From contig SFLH01000002.1 in the NCBI GenBank assembly GCA_004554585.1, positions 186,001 to 250,000 of the forward strand: 64,000 nt of DNA. Direction: 5' to 3'. The DNA is from Clostridiales bacterium. GTDB taxonomy: Bacteria > Bacillota > Clostridia > Oscillospirales > Oscillospiraceae. This document shows, in pieces, positions 1 through 7,375 of the stretch; within the stretch, counting starts at the first letter, position 1, and each line of letters opens with the position of its first letter. Made by a program: the position numbers and the translations under genes. Below the pieces are notes generated by a model, which was not told the origin of the DNA, did not search any database, and saw only the letters and a program-made list of their open reading frames with translations.

Positions 1-54
1 GAGGGTACCCCCATCCGGCTGACCATTCGACAGAAGGGCGACAAGGAGGACTAA
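1..54 (+). CDS. der: Der (EngA) ribosome-assembly GTPase, C-terminal fragment
   Basis: Only the last 17 codons are present, ending in TAA at 52-54. The peptide EGTPIRLTIRQKGDKED matches the C-terminal end of the KH-like domain of Der, a double GTPase for 50S assembly, where a TPIRL motif precedes a basic tail. The gene is cut by the window edge. The order der-plsY-gpsA is a common Firmicute arrangement and supports the call. The AAGGAGG inside its last codons serves as ribosome site for plsY. Confidence 0.75.
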   Translation, partial: EGTPIRLTIRQKGDKED

Positions 55-59
55 ACACC

Positions 60-758
60 ATGGGTTTGACGCAAAGCACCCTCTCCCTGCTGGGGGAATG
101 GGGGGCATCGGTCTGGCTTCCGGCGGTGGTCACAGCGGCCATCGCCTACTTCTGCGGCTGCTTCAACGGGGCGGTGATCGTCTCTAAGTACATCCTGCGG
201 GACGACGTGCGCACCCATGGCAGTGGCAATGCGGGGCTGACCAACTTTTATCGGACCTTTGGCGGTCCGCTGACCTTTGTGGTCATTCTCACCGACGTGC
301 TCAAGGCCATTGTGGCCGTGTTGGTGGGTGTGTGGCTCACCGGACAGCTGCTGCCCATCCCGGATCAGGCGGCCCAGCAGACGGCCACCGCCATGGCCGA
401 GTACTGGACAGGCCTGTTCTGTCTGTTGGGGCATATGTTCCCCTTCATGTTTCAGTTCAAGGGGGGCAAGGGCATCCTCTCCGGCGGTACCATCGCCATC
501 ATGATTGACTGGCGCGTGGCCCTGGTGGTGTGGGGGGGCTTCTTGATTTTGGCCATCCTCACCCGGTATGTCTCCCTGGGCTCCAGCTCCACGGGCATCA
601 CCCTGCCCATCATCACCTGGATTGTCTATCAGGATTGGCTCATTCTGATCCTATCCATCATCATCGGCGGACTCATCATCTTCAAGCACCGTACCAACCT
701 GCAGCGGCTGGCGGCGGGCAACGAGTCCAAATTTACATTCCATCGAACGGGAAAGTGA
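60..758 (+). CDS. plsY: Glycerol-3-phosphate acyltransferase PlsY
   Basis: This 232-residue integral membrane enzyme moves an acyl group from acyl-phosphate (made by PlsX, encoded at 50882) to glycerol-3-phosphate, giving lysophosphatidate. Family motifs are visible: SGNAGLTNFYR (family usual form SGNxGATNxxR) near residue 57, and FKGGKG near residue 138. Several hydrophobic segments fit the five-helix fold. The start ATG at 60 follows AAGGAGG located inside the end of der. It lies 10 nt before gpsA, which makes the glycerol-3-phosphate substrate, so the two genes form a functional pair. It is slightly longer than the usual 200-215 residues. Confidence 0.95.
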   Translation: MGLTQSTLSLLGEWGASVWLPAVVTAAIAYFCGCFNGAVIVSKYILRDDVRTHGSGNAGLTNFYRTFGGPLTFVVILTDVLKAIVAVLVGVWLTGQLLPIPDQAAQQTATAMAEYWTGLFCLLGHMFPFMFQFKGGKGILSGGTIAIMIDWRVALVVWGGFLILAILTRYVSLGSSSTGITLPIITWIVYQDWLILILSIIIGGLIIFKHRTNLQRLAAGNESKFTFHRTGK

Positions 759-768
759 GGTACTGGCC

Positions 769-1770
769 ATGAAGATCGCAGTCTTGGGAAGCGGCGGCTG
801 GGGCACGGCCCTAGCCATGCTGCTGGTGGAAAACGGCCACGAGGTGACCCTGTGGTCCTATTTGGAGGAGGAGTCCCGGCAGCTCCAGCAGACGGGGGAG
901 AACCCCCTGCTGCCTGGCGTGAAGCTGCCCCAGGACCTCACCTACACCTGGGACCTGTCCTGCGTGAAGGGCTGCGGTGCGGTGGTGATGGCCACCCCCT
1001 CCTTTGGGGTGCGCACCACGGCGGAGCAGATCCGCCCCCTCCTCACGCCCCAGACCATCCTCATTTCGGTCTCCAAGGGCATTGAGAAGGGGACCTCCCT
1101 GCGTATGACGGAGATCATCCGCCAGGCCACTGGGGACCAGTGCCCAGTGGTGGCCCTCTCTGGCCCCTCCCACGCGGAGGAGGTGGCCCGGCGGGTGCCC
1201 ACGGCGGTGGTGTCCGCCTGTCCTGACCGGGCGGCAGCGGAAGCCGTCCAGGACCTCTTCCTCAACGACCGCTTCCGAGTCTACAGCAGCAGCGACGTGG
1301 TGGGTGTGGAGCTGGGCGCGGCCCTGAAAAACGTCATGGCCCTGTGCACCGGCTGCTGCCGGGGCATGGGCTTTGGGGACAACACCAATGCCATGCTCAT
1401 GACCCGGGGCCTGGTGGAGATGGCCCGGCTGGGGGTTGCCTTGGGCGGCCGGCGGGAGACTTTCGCCGGCCTGGCAGGGATGGGGGACCTGATCGTCACC
1501 TGCACGTCCATGAACTCCCGGAACTATCGGGCGGGCATCCTCATTGGCCAGGGGGTCCCGGTCCAGGAGGCCATCGCCAAGATCGGCGCGGTGGTGGAGG
1601 GCTACTACGCCGTAGACTCCGCCCGGGAGCTGGCCAAACGGATGGGGGTGGAAATGCCCATCACCGAAGCCGCCTATGAGGTTCTCTATCAGAACCGCGA
1701 CCCCCGGGAGGCCCTGCAGTCCCTCATGCGCCGGGAGAAGCGGCATGAGATTGAGGACACGTGGGTGTGA
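769..1770 (+). CDS. gpsA: NAD(P)-dependent glycerol-3-phosphate dehydrogenase GpsA
   Basis: The 333-residue protein reduces dihydroxyacetone phosphate to sn-glycerol-3-phosphate for phospholipid synthesis in the cytoplasm. An N-terminal Rossmann motif GSGGWGTALA is followed by the family segments SGPSHAEEV and ELGAALKNVMA (catalytic Lys) and by GLAGMGDLIVTC in the helical C-terminal domain. Length is normal for GpsA. It is co-directional with plsY and only 10 nt downstream, indicating co-transcription. No clear terminator follows; the next 380 bp are non-coding. Confidence 0.96.
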   Translation: MKIAVLGSGGWGTALAMLLVENGHEVTLWSYLEEESRQLQQTGENPLLPGVKLPQDLTYTWDLSCVKGCGAVVMATPSFGVRTTAEQIRPLLTPQTILISVSKGIEKGTSLRMTEIIRQATGDQCPVVALSGPSHAEEVARRVPTAVVSACPDRAAAEAVQDLFLNDRFRVYSSSDVVGVELGAALKNVMALCTGCCRGMGFGDNTNAMLMTRGLVEMARLGVALGGRRETFAGLAGMGDLIVTCTSMNSRNYRAGILIGQGVPVQEAIAKIGAVVEGYYAVDSARELAKRMGVEMPITEAAYEVLYQNRDPREALQSLMRREKRHEIEDTWV

Positions 1771-2038
1771 GCATTTTTGCCCCCCCTTTGCTGGCCTTCA
1801 AAAATTGGGGGCGGCGGCCGACTGTGCGCAGATCATGGCCGCGAAGCGGCCATGGTTCACACTTGCAGCTGAGAGAGATTTTTCCCCAGCGCATGTCTGG
1901 GAAAAATTCCTTTGAATTTATTTCGGCGTCTGCGGGTGCTGGAAGTCTGCGACGCTTTTTGGTGCCTGCGGCACGGCGGGTGCGAGGGAGAGTCGTGGAG
2001 GAAGAACGGGGAAATTTCAGAAATCTGTAAAATAGGAC
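1771..2038. other. Non-coding spacer with two hairpins between gpsA and rpmB
   Basis: No convincing gene is seen in this stretch. It holds a perfect 9-bp inverted repeat CATGGCCGC/GCGGCCATG (1835-1855, loop GAA) and a second hairpin TTTTTCCC..AG/CTGGGAAAAA near 1880-1906. Neither has the GC stem plus following U-run of a textbook terminator, but either may end gpsA transcription. Confidence 0.4.
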
Positions 2039-2067
2039 TTGCTTTTTTCTGGGGTTTCTGTTATCAT
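2039..2067 (+). promoter_or_regulatory. Sigma-A type promoter for rpmB
   Basis: TTGCTT (2039-2044) and TATCAT (2062-2067) are 17 bp apart. The start point would be about 85 nt before the rpmB ATG. Confidence 0.6.
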
Positions 2068-2152
2068 ACTAAACGATGCTTTTTCAGTAACAACACACCG
2101 GCAGGGGAAACCCTTTCGGTGGAGTCATAAACCAGCGAGGAGGTTCAAGCGA

Positions 2153-2341
2153 ATGGCTAAATGTGAATTTTGTGACAAGGGCGTCGTGTTCGGCATTCAG
2201 GTTTCCCACTCTCACCGCCGCTCCAATCGTCCCTGGAAGCCCAATGTCAAGCGGGTTAAGGCGATCGTCAACGGCACCCCGAAGCACGTTTATGTGTGCA
2301 CTCATTGCCTCCGTTCGGGCAAAGTTACCCGCGCTGTCTGA
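2153..2341 (+). CDS. rpmB: 50S ribosomal protein L28
   Basis: This 62-residue protein begins MAKCEFCDKGVVFG and contains the L28 signatures SHSHRRSNRPWKPN and a basic core. Two Cys pairs (CEFC near residue 4 and CTHC near residue 51) make it the zinc-ribbon (C+) form of L28. The start ATG at 2153 follows GCGAGGAGG with normal spacing; upstream in-frame codons lie in the leader and are not needed. It has its own promoter at 2039 and terminator at 2363, so it is monocistronic. Confidence 0.96.
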   Translation: MAKCEFCDKGVVFGIQVSHSHRRSNRPWKPNVKRVKAIVNGTPKHVYVCTHCLRSGKVTRAV

Positions 2342-2362
2342 TCCGACAACCGAGCTGACGAG

Positions 2363-2390
2363 AAGCACAGGCCACCGGCCTGTGCTTTTT
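2363..2390 (+). terminator. Intrinsic terminator of rpmB
   Basis: A perfect 11-bp stem AAGCACAGGCC/GGCCTGTGCTT (2363-2373 with 2377-2387) has a 3-nt loop and a run of T at 2386-2390. Confidence 0.9.
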
Positions 2391-2418
2391 CCTTTTCCGG
2401 CAAGGGGAATACCGTCTC

Positions 2419-2448
2419 TTGCCAAGACTTGGGGCGCTATGCTATAAT
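2419..2448 (+). promoter_or_regulatory. Sigma-A promoter for hprK operon
   Basis: TTGCCA (2419-2424) and a consensus TATAAT (2443-2448) are 18 bp apart. The transcript start would be near 2455, giving a leader of about 140 nt before hprK. Confidence 0.75.
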
Positions 2449-2593
2449 AGCCGCGAAACAGCTGTCATAGACAGGGTTCGCCCCATGTCCCCGCTGCCCT
2501 TTTCCCGGGGCGGCGCAGTGCCAGCAGATACGATTCCCGTTCTACAGATTACGCCCACGTCAACGCCGTGGGCGACAGAGAAGAGGAGGAACC

Positions 2594-3601
2594 ATGGCAT
2601 CCCAATCGGCAATCAAACTAACCAAGCTGGTGGAGCGGTTCGAGCTGGAAGTGCTCAACCAGGGCAAAAATTACGATCGGTGCCTCATCCGCGCCGACGA
2701 CATCAACCGCCCCGCCCTGCAGATCCTGGGCTTTTTCGACTACTTTGCCCCCGACCGCATCCAGGTTATCGGCAAGGTGGAGTGGACTTATCTGAACAAC
2801 CAGAGCCCGGAGGAGCGGGAGAAGTGCTTTGACGCCTTCCTTGCCCAGCCCATCCCCGCCCTCATCCTCACCCGCAGCCTGGAGCCTTTCCCGGAGCTCA
2901 TGGCCATGGCGGTCAAGCACAAGCGGACCATCCTGCGCAGCAAGGAGGACACCTCCCTGTTCATCCCCAACTTCACCGACTGGCTTAAGGCCCGTCTCTC
3001 CCCCCGGATCACCCGCCACGGTGTGCTGGTGGACGTGTACGGCGAGGGTGTGCTGCTCATGGGCGACTCCGGCGTGGGCAAGAGCGAGACCGCCGTGGAG
3101 CTGGTCAAGCGGGGCCACCGCCTGGTGGCCGACGACGCGGTAGAGATCCGCCACATCGGCACTCGTCTAGTGGGCTCGGCCCCCGAGCTCATCCGCCACT
3201 ACATCGAGCTTCGCGGCATCGGCGTGGTGGACATCCAGCAGCTGTTCGGCATGTCCGCCGTCCGCGAGGACCAGGACATCAACCTGGTGGTGAACCTGGA
3301 GCAGTGGAACGACCAGGTCTTCTACGACCGCCTGGGCACCAACGAGGAGTTCACCACCATCCTGGACATGAAGATTCCTGCCATCACCATCCCCATCAAG
3401 CCCGGCCGGAACCTGGCCATCATTGTGGAAGTGGCCGCCATGAACAACCGCCACAAGCGCATGGGCTACAACGCGGCCCAGGAGTTCGCCAAGCAGCTGG
3501 ACGCTCACTTCGAGCAGATGATGCTCAGCTCCCAGCTGGACGCAGCAGACGATTACGACGAATACGAGAGCCTCAGCGGCGAAGAGGAGGATACCCTTTG
3601 A
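2594..3601 (+). CDS. hprK: HPr kinase/phosphorylase
   Basis: The 335-residue enzyme phosphorylates and dephosphorylates HPr on Ser46 and so sets CcpA-type carbon catabolite control. It has the N-terminal HprK domain, then the P-loop GDSGVGKSE (Lys163) and the family signature RGIGVVDIQ near residue 210. Length is close to the usual 310-320 residues with an acidic C-terminal tail. The stop TGA (3599-3601) overlaps the TTG start of the next gene, so translation of hprK and the binding protein is probably coupled. In many Firmicutes lgt follows hprK; here a peptide transporter does instead. Confidence 0.96.
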   Translation: MASQSAIKLTKLVERFELEVLNQGKNYDRCLIRADDINRPALQILGFFDYFAPDRIQVIGKVEWTYLNNQSPEEREKCFDAFLAQPIPALILTRSLEPFPELMAMAVKHKRTILRSKEDTSLFIPNFTDWLKARLSPRITRHGVLVDVYGEGVLLMGDSGVGKSETAVELVKRGHRLVADDAVEIRHIGTRLVGSAPELIRHYIELRGIGVVDIQQLFGMSAVREDQDINLVVNLEQWNDQVFYDRLGTNEEFTTILDMKIPAITIPIKPGRNLAIIVEVAAMNNRHKRMGYNAAQEFAKQLDAHFEQMMLSSQLDAADDYDEYESLSGEEEDTL

Positions 3602-5217
3602 TTAAGCACAGCAAAACCCGCCTGGCTGCCCTGGCCATGGCCGCTGCCCTGCTGGGCAGCCTATTTCTCTCCTCCTGCGGACAGCAGGAGACCCAGACCA
3701 CCCAGGAAGAGACCCAGACTGCCCAGGGGGTAAACATTAACTACGGCATCTCCAACCCCTGGGATTCCCTGATGCCTTACTACAGCGTCTCCGGCAGCAA
3801 CTACTCCCGGATCATCTACGACAAGATTTATGACCGCCTGGCCTATGTCCAGCCCGACGGCACCTGCCTGCCCCGGGCTGCCAGCAGCTGGGAGAGTGCC
3901 GAGGACGGCTATGCCATCCTCTTCCACCTGGATGAGAAGGCCGCCTTCCACGACGGCACCCCGGTTACGGCCCAGCACTGGGTGGACACCATTGCCCTGG
4001 TCACCAACCCGGAGTGCCAGATTTTGGGCCGAGGGACCTTCGCCTGCCTCACGGGCACCGACGAGGAGGGTGCTGCCGTGGCAGGGGAGACCCTGGGCGT
4101 GCAGGCAGTGGATGACTACACCCTGAAGCTGACCTTCAAAAACCCCGTGGTTCCCGAGGAATTCCTGGTGGATAAAAACCGGGAGATCTACGTCTTGCCC
4201 ACCCACCTGCTCCAGGACATCGCACCGGCGGACCTGGTCAACGACGACTTCTGGCTCAACCCTGTGGGGTCCGGCCCCTGCAAGTTCGTCTCCGAGATCT
4301 CTGGCAGCAGCCTGGTGCTGGAGAGCAACCCCGACTACCAGCTGGGGGCTCCCGGGTTTGACACCCTGACCATTACCGTCATGGACAAGTCCAACCTGCT
4401 CACCGCCCTCATCGCCGGAGATCTGGACTACTATACCTTCGGCGGCAGCATCTCCGAGGAGGACCGGCCGGTGGCCGAAGAGGCGGGCTTTACCGTCCAG
4501 GAGGGCACGGTGCCCAGCACCTTCTATGAGCTCATGCTCAACAACGAGACCCTGTCCAGCGCGGCTCTGCGCCAGGCGGTGGCAGCGGCCCTGGACAAGG
4601 AGCTGCTGTGCCAGCAGAGCACCGGCTCTCTGGGGACCATCACCGACTCCTCCATCCTGCCCGGTACCGACTACGCTGGCCCCGCTGCCCAGAGCAGCTA
4701 TGACCCGGACAAGGCCAAGCAGCTGCTGGCCGAAGCGGGCTACGATGGCCAGACCTACACCTTGGCCTGCACCAGCCAGAGGGCCAGCCTGGCGGCGCTG
4801 GTGCAGCAGAACCTGGAGGCCGTGGGCCTGAAGGTGGAGATCGAGACCGTGGACTCGGCTACCATGTTTGCCGGCATGAACGACGGCACCTATGACATGG
4901 GCCTGGCCAGCCATACCCCCACCAGCCTGCCCCTGTGGTTTACCGGTGCCCGGTTCACCCCCCAGAACAACATCTTCCGGGTGGCCGACCTGAGCAACTA
5001 CACCACCCTTCTCAATGCCATCAACCAAGAGACCAACCAGACCGCCCGGGTGGCCCTGGTGGATGAGTTTGAGGCCTATTTGAAGGAAGAGATGCCCTTC
5101 GTGCCTCTGTGGTTCGGCAATGCGCTGCACGTGCAGTCCAAGACGGTGACCGGCATCGACTACCCCGCCGCCGCCTGCTGCAACGAGAACGTCTGGCAGT
5201 GGCAGAAGACGGCCTGA
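3598..5217 (+). CDS. ABC transporter substrate-binding lipoprotein, family 5 (peptide/nickel type)
   Basis: A 539-residue extracellular solute-binding protein of the oligopeptide/dipeptide family. The start is taken as TTG 3598, because AGGAGG (3585-3590) sits 7 nt upstream and the reading frame then opens with a basic n-region, a hydrophobic stretch and the lipobox LSSC with Cys27, typical of a lipid-anchored binding protein. The body shows the family pattern (PWDSLMPYYS, then YDKIYDRLAYVQPDGT, later GTYDMGLASHTPTSLPLWF). TTGA overlaps the hprK stop. The substrate cannot be told from sequence; peptides are most likely. Two permease genes follow after 158 nt. Confidence 0.88.
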   Translation: MIKHSKTRLAALAMAAALLGSLFLSSCGQQETQTTQEETQTAQGVNINYGISNPWDSLMPYYSVSGSNYSRIIYDKIYDRLAYVQPDGTCLPRAASSWESAEDGYAILFHLDEKAAFHDGTPVTAQHWVDTIALVTNPECQILGRGTFACLTGTDEEGAAVAGETLGVQAVDDYTLKLTFKNPVVPEEFLVDKNREIYVLPTHLLQDIAPADLVNDDFWLNPVGSGPCKFVSEISGSSLVLESNPDYQLGAPGFDTLTITVMDKSNLLTALIAGDLDYYTFGGSISEEDRPVAEEAGFTVQEGTVPSTFYELMLNNETLSSAALRQAVAAALDKELLCQQSTGSLGTITDSSILPGTDYAGPAAQSSYDPDKAKQLLAEAGYDGQTYTLACTSQRASLAALVQQNLEAVGLKVEIETVDSATMFAGMNDGTYDMGLASHTPTSLPLWFTGARFTPQNNIFRVADLSNYTTLLNAINQETNQTARVALVDEFEAYLKEEMPFVPLWFGNALHVQSKTVTGIDYPAAACCNENVWQWQKTA

Positions 5218-5248
5218 ACCCCTTGCCCTGATCGAACAAGCCGGATGC

Positions 5249-5280
5249 CCCCGCCTGGGAGAATCTCCTCCCGGGCGGGG
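5249..5280 (+). terminator. GC-rich hairpin after the binding-protein gene
   Basis: A 13-bp stem CCCCGCCTGGGAG/CTCCCGGGCGGGG (one G-T pair) has a 6-nt loop, but is followed by CTGTCT rather than a clean U-run. It could reduce permease expression relative to binding protein, as is common in such operons, or stabilise the upstream mRNA. A smaller stem GGTCCC/GGGACC follows near 5321-5337. Confidence 0.5.
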
Positions 5281-5375
5281 CTGTCTGAGAAAGAAACCAA
5301 GAATCATTTGACCTCCGTAAGGTCCCTTTCCGGGACCTGTGCCCTGCGGGGCCGGAAGTGCAGGAGGAATTTCCA

Positions 5376-6341
5376 TTGGCAAACTATGTGGTAAAACGTA
5401 TCCTGGGCGCTCTGCCGGTGTTTTTTGGCATCACCCTTCTTGTCTTTTTTTTGATGAATATGGCCCCTGCCACCATTGCGGACGCGGCAGGGGGTGGAGA
5501 GGCCTCCAGCGCAGCCGCCCGTGCTGCTCTGGAGGCCAATCTTGGCCTGGACAAGCCCGTCCCCGTGCGCTATCTGCTGTGGCTGCGGGAGCTGCTCCAA
5601 GGGGACCTGGGCCTGTCCTACCGCACCGGCCAGCCGGTGCTGGGTATGATCGCCCAGCGGGTGGTGCCCTCCCTGATCCTCACGGGGACCGGGGTGGCGG
5701 CGGCGGTGGTCATTGGCATCCCCCTGGGGGTGATGGCCGCCTGGAAGCCGGGCTCTGGATGGAGCAGGCTGGCTGGGGGACTGACCTTGTTCAGCTACAG
5801 CGCTCCGGGCTTTTTCCTGTGCGTGCTGCTGATCTATGTTTTCTCGGTGAAGCTGGGCTGGCTGCCCGCAGCGGGGATGTACTCCTCTGGCAGCGGCGGA
5901 AGCCTGGGAGACCTGGCCTATCACCTGTTCCTGCCGGCGGCGGTGGTCTGTCTGAGCAGCCTGGGCAACCTGGTGCGCCAGACCGCCAGCGCCTGCGGTG
6001 AGGTGTTGGGGGAGGACTACATCCGCACCGCCCGGGCCAAGGGACTGCCCGAATGGGCGGTGGTGTGGAAGCACGGCTTCCGCACGGCCCTTCTGCCGGT
6101 GGTCACGACGGTGCTTAACCACATCCCCCACATCATCGGCGGTTCCCTGGTGGTGGAGCGGATCTTTGGCTGGCCGGGAATGGGCAGCCTGCTGTTTACC
6201 TCGGTCTCCAGCCGGGACTATACGGTCATCATGGGCATCACCGTGGTCATTGCCCTGACGGTGCTGGTCACCGGCATCCTCATGGACCTGGTCTATCGCC
6301 TGGCCGATCCCGGCGTGGGTTGGGGAGGTGAGGCATCATGA
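5376..6341 (+). CDS. ABC transporter permease, DppB/OppB type
   Basis: A 321-residue inner-membrane permease of a peptide-type importer. I chose TTG 5376 as start: AGGAGG at 5362-5367 is 8 nt upstream and the protein then begins MANYVVKRILGALPVFFGITLL, the usual DppB N-terminus; a GTG at 5358 lies upstream of that ribosome site. The EAA-loop region (DYIRTARAKGLPEWAVVWKH) that contacts the ATPase is near residue 215. About six transmembrane segments are seen. It overlaps the next permease by 4 nt (ATGA), showing tight coupling. Confidence 0.9.
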   Translation: MANYVVKRILGALPVFFGITLLVFFLMNMAPATIADAAGGGEASSAAARAALEANLGLDKPVPVRYLLWLRELLQGDLGLSYRTGQPVLGMIAQRVVPSLILTGTGVAAAVVIGIPLGVMAAWKPGSGWSRLAGGLTLFSYSAPGFFLCVLLIYVFSVKLGWLPAAGMYSSGSGGSLGDLAYHLFLPAAVVCLSSLGNLVRQTASACGEVLGEDYIRTARAKGLPEWAVVWKHGFRTALLPVVTTVLNHIPHIIGGSLVVERIFGWPGMGSLLFTSVSSRDYTVIMGITVVIALTVLVTGILMDLVYRLADPGVGWGGEAS

Positions 6342-7375
6342 GAAGGGACCATCCTGCCTGGCGGGCCTTCCTGTCCGACCGGCGGGCGGTGGCCGCGGGG
6401 CTGTTTCTCTGTGTGGAGATCCTGCTGGTCCTGCTGCTGCCCCTGCTTTTGGACCAGGACCCCAACCTTACCGACCGGAATGCCGGCTTCTGGGCCCCGC
6501 CCAGCCGGGAACACCTGCTGGGCACCGACGACGTGGGGCGGGATCTTTTCGCCCGCCTGTTGTACGGCGGGCAGATCTCCCTGCTGGTGGGCTTTGCCTC
6601 GGCGGCCTTGGGCACGGTGCTGGGGGTTCCTCTGGGGCTGCTGGCCGGATACAAGGGGGGAAAATGGGAATATTGGATCATGCGGGCCTGCGACACCTTC
6701 CAGTCCTTTCCCAGCATCATTCTGGTGCTGGCCATGGTCTCCCTGCTGGGCCCTTCGGTGTGGAACATTATTTTGGTTATCGGCGGCCTGGGGTGGGCTT
6801 CGGTGGCCAGGCTGGTGTACAGCGGCACTCTGTCGGCCAAGAAAACCGAGTATGTGGAGGCCTCCCGGGCCCTGGGGGCCTGTGACCGGGACATCCTGTT
6901 CCGCACCATCCTGCCCAATGTGGTGGCACCGGTGTGGGCCACGCTGCCTCTGAAGGTGGTCCGGGCTATTTTGTCCGAGTCCAGCCTGAGCTTTCTGGGG
7001 GTAGGCCTGCGCACTCCCCAAGCCTCCTGGGGCAACCTGACTCAAAGCGCCATGGAGCTGGTTACGCTCACTACCCGCCCCTGGGCCTGGCTGCCGCCGG
7101 GTCTATGTATTGTAGCCACGGCCCTGGCCCTGCTGCTGGTGGGAGAGGGCCTGCGGCGGGCCCTGAATCCTAGAAAGCGGGAAGGATTTTCGTTGCCTTT
7201 TTCTCCCAAAAGGTGTACAATAAGGCGTCCGAATCGAAGAAAAAAGTACGACAGCCAAATGGAGGTGCTGCCCAATGAGAAAAACGAAGATCATCTGCAC
7301 CCTGGGTCCGGCCACGGATTCTCCGGAGGTTCTGGAAGCCATGATGAAAAACGGCATGGATGTGGCCCGGTTTAA
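6338..7375 (+). CDS. ABC transporter permease, DppC/OppC type, with a run-on C-terminus
   Basis: The second permease of the peptide-type importer; it has the N-terminal OppC segment, the APPSREHLLGTDDVGRDLFAR motif of the family near residue 50, and the EAA loop (YVEASRALGACDRDILF) near residue 172. Family members normally stop shortly after a GEGLRRALNPRKR-like end, near 7180. Here no stop occurs and the frame continues about 60 residues more, through the pyk promoter and 101 nt into pyk, ending at TAA 7373-7375. A one-base shift would stop it at the TAG in 'cctag' near 7170. I treat the tail as doubtful: either a stop loss or a sequence error. Confidence 0.8.
   Translation: MRRDHPAWRAFLSDRRAVAAGLFLCVEILLVLLLPLLLDQDPNLTDRNAGFWAPPSREHLLGTDDVGRDLFARLLYGGQISLLVGFASAALGTVLGVPLGLLAGYKGGKWEYWIMRACDTFQSFPSIILVLAMVSLLGPSVWNIILVIGGLGWASVARLVYSGTLSAKKTEYVEASRALGACDRDILFRTILPNVVAPVWATLPLKVVRAILSESSLSFLGVGLRTPQASWGNLTQSAMELVTLTTRPWAWLPPGLCIVATALALLLVGEGLRRALNPRKREGFSLPFSPKRCTIRRPNRRKKYDSQMEVLPNEKNEDHLHPGSGHGFSGGSGSHDEKRHGCGPV
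7193..7221 (+). promoter_or_regulatory. Sigma-A promoter for pyk, inside the permease reading frame
   Basis: TTGCCT (7193-7198) and TACAAT (7216-7221) are 17 bp apart. The start would be about 45 nt before the pyk ATG. Confidence 0.75.

Noticed and set aside
2039..2152. Longer N-terminal extension of L28
   Set aside because: The frame is open upstream, but ATG 2153 has the ribosome site and gives the standard 62-residue protein; the extension covers the promoter.
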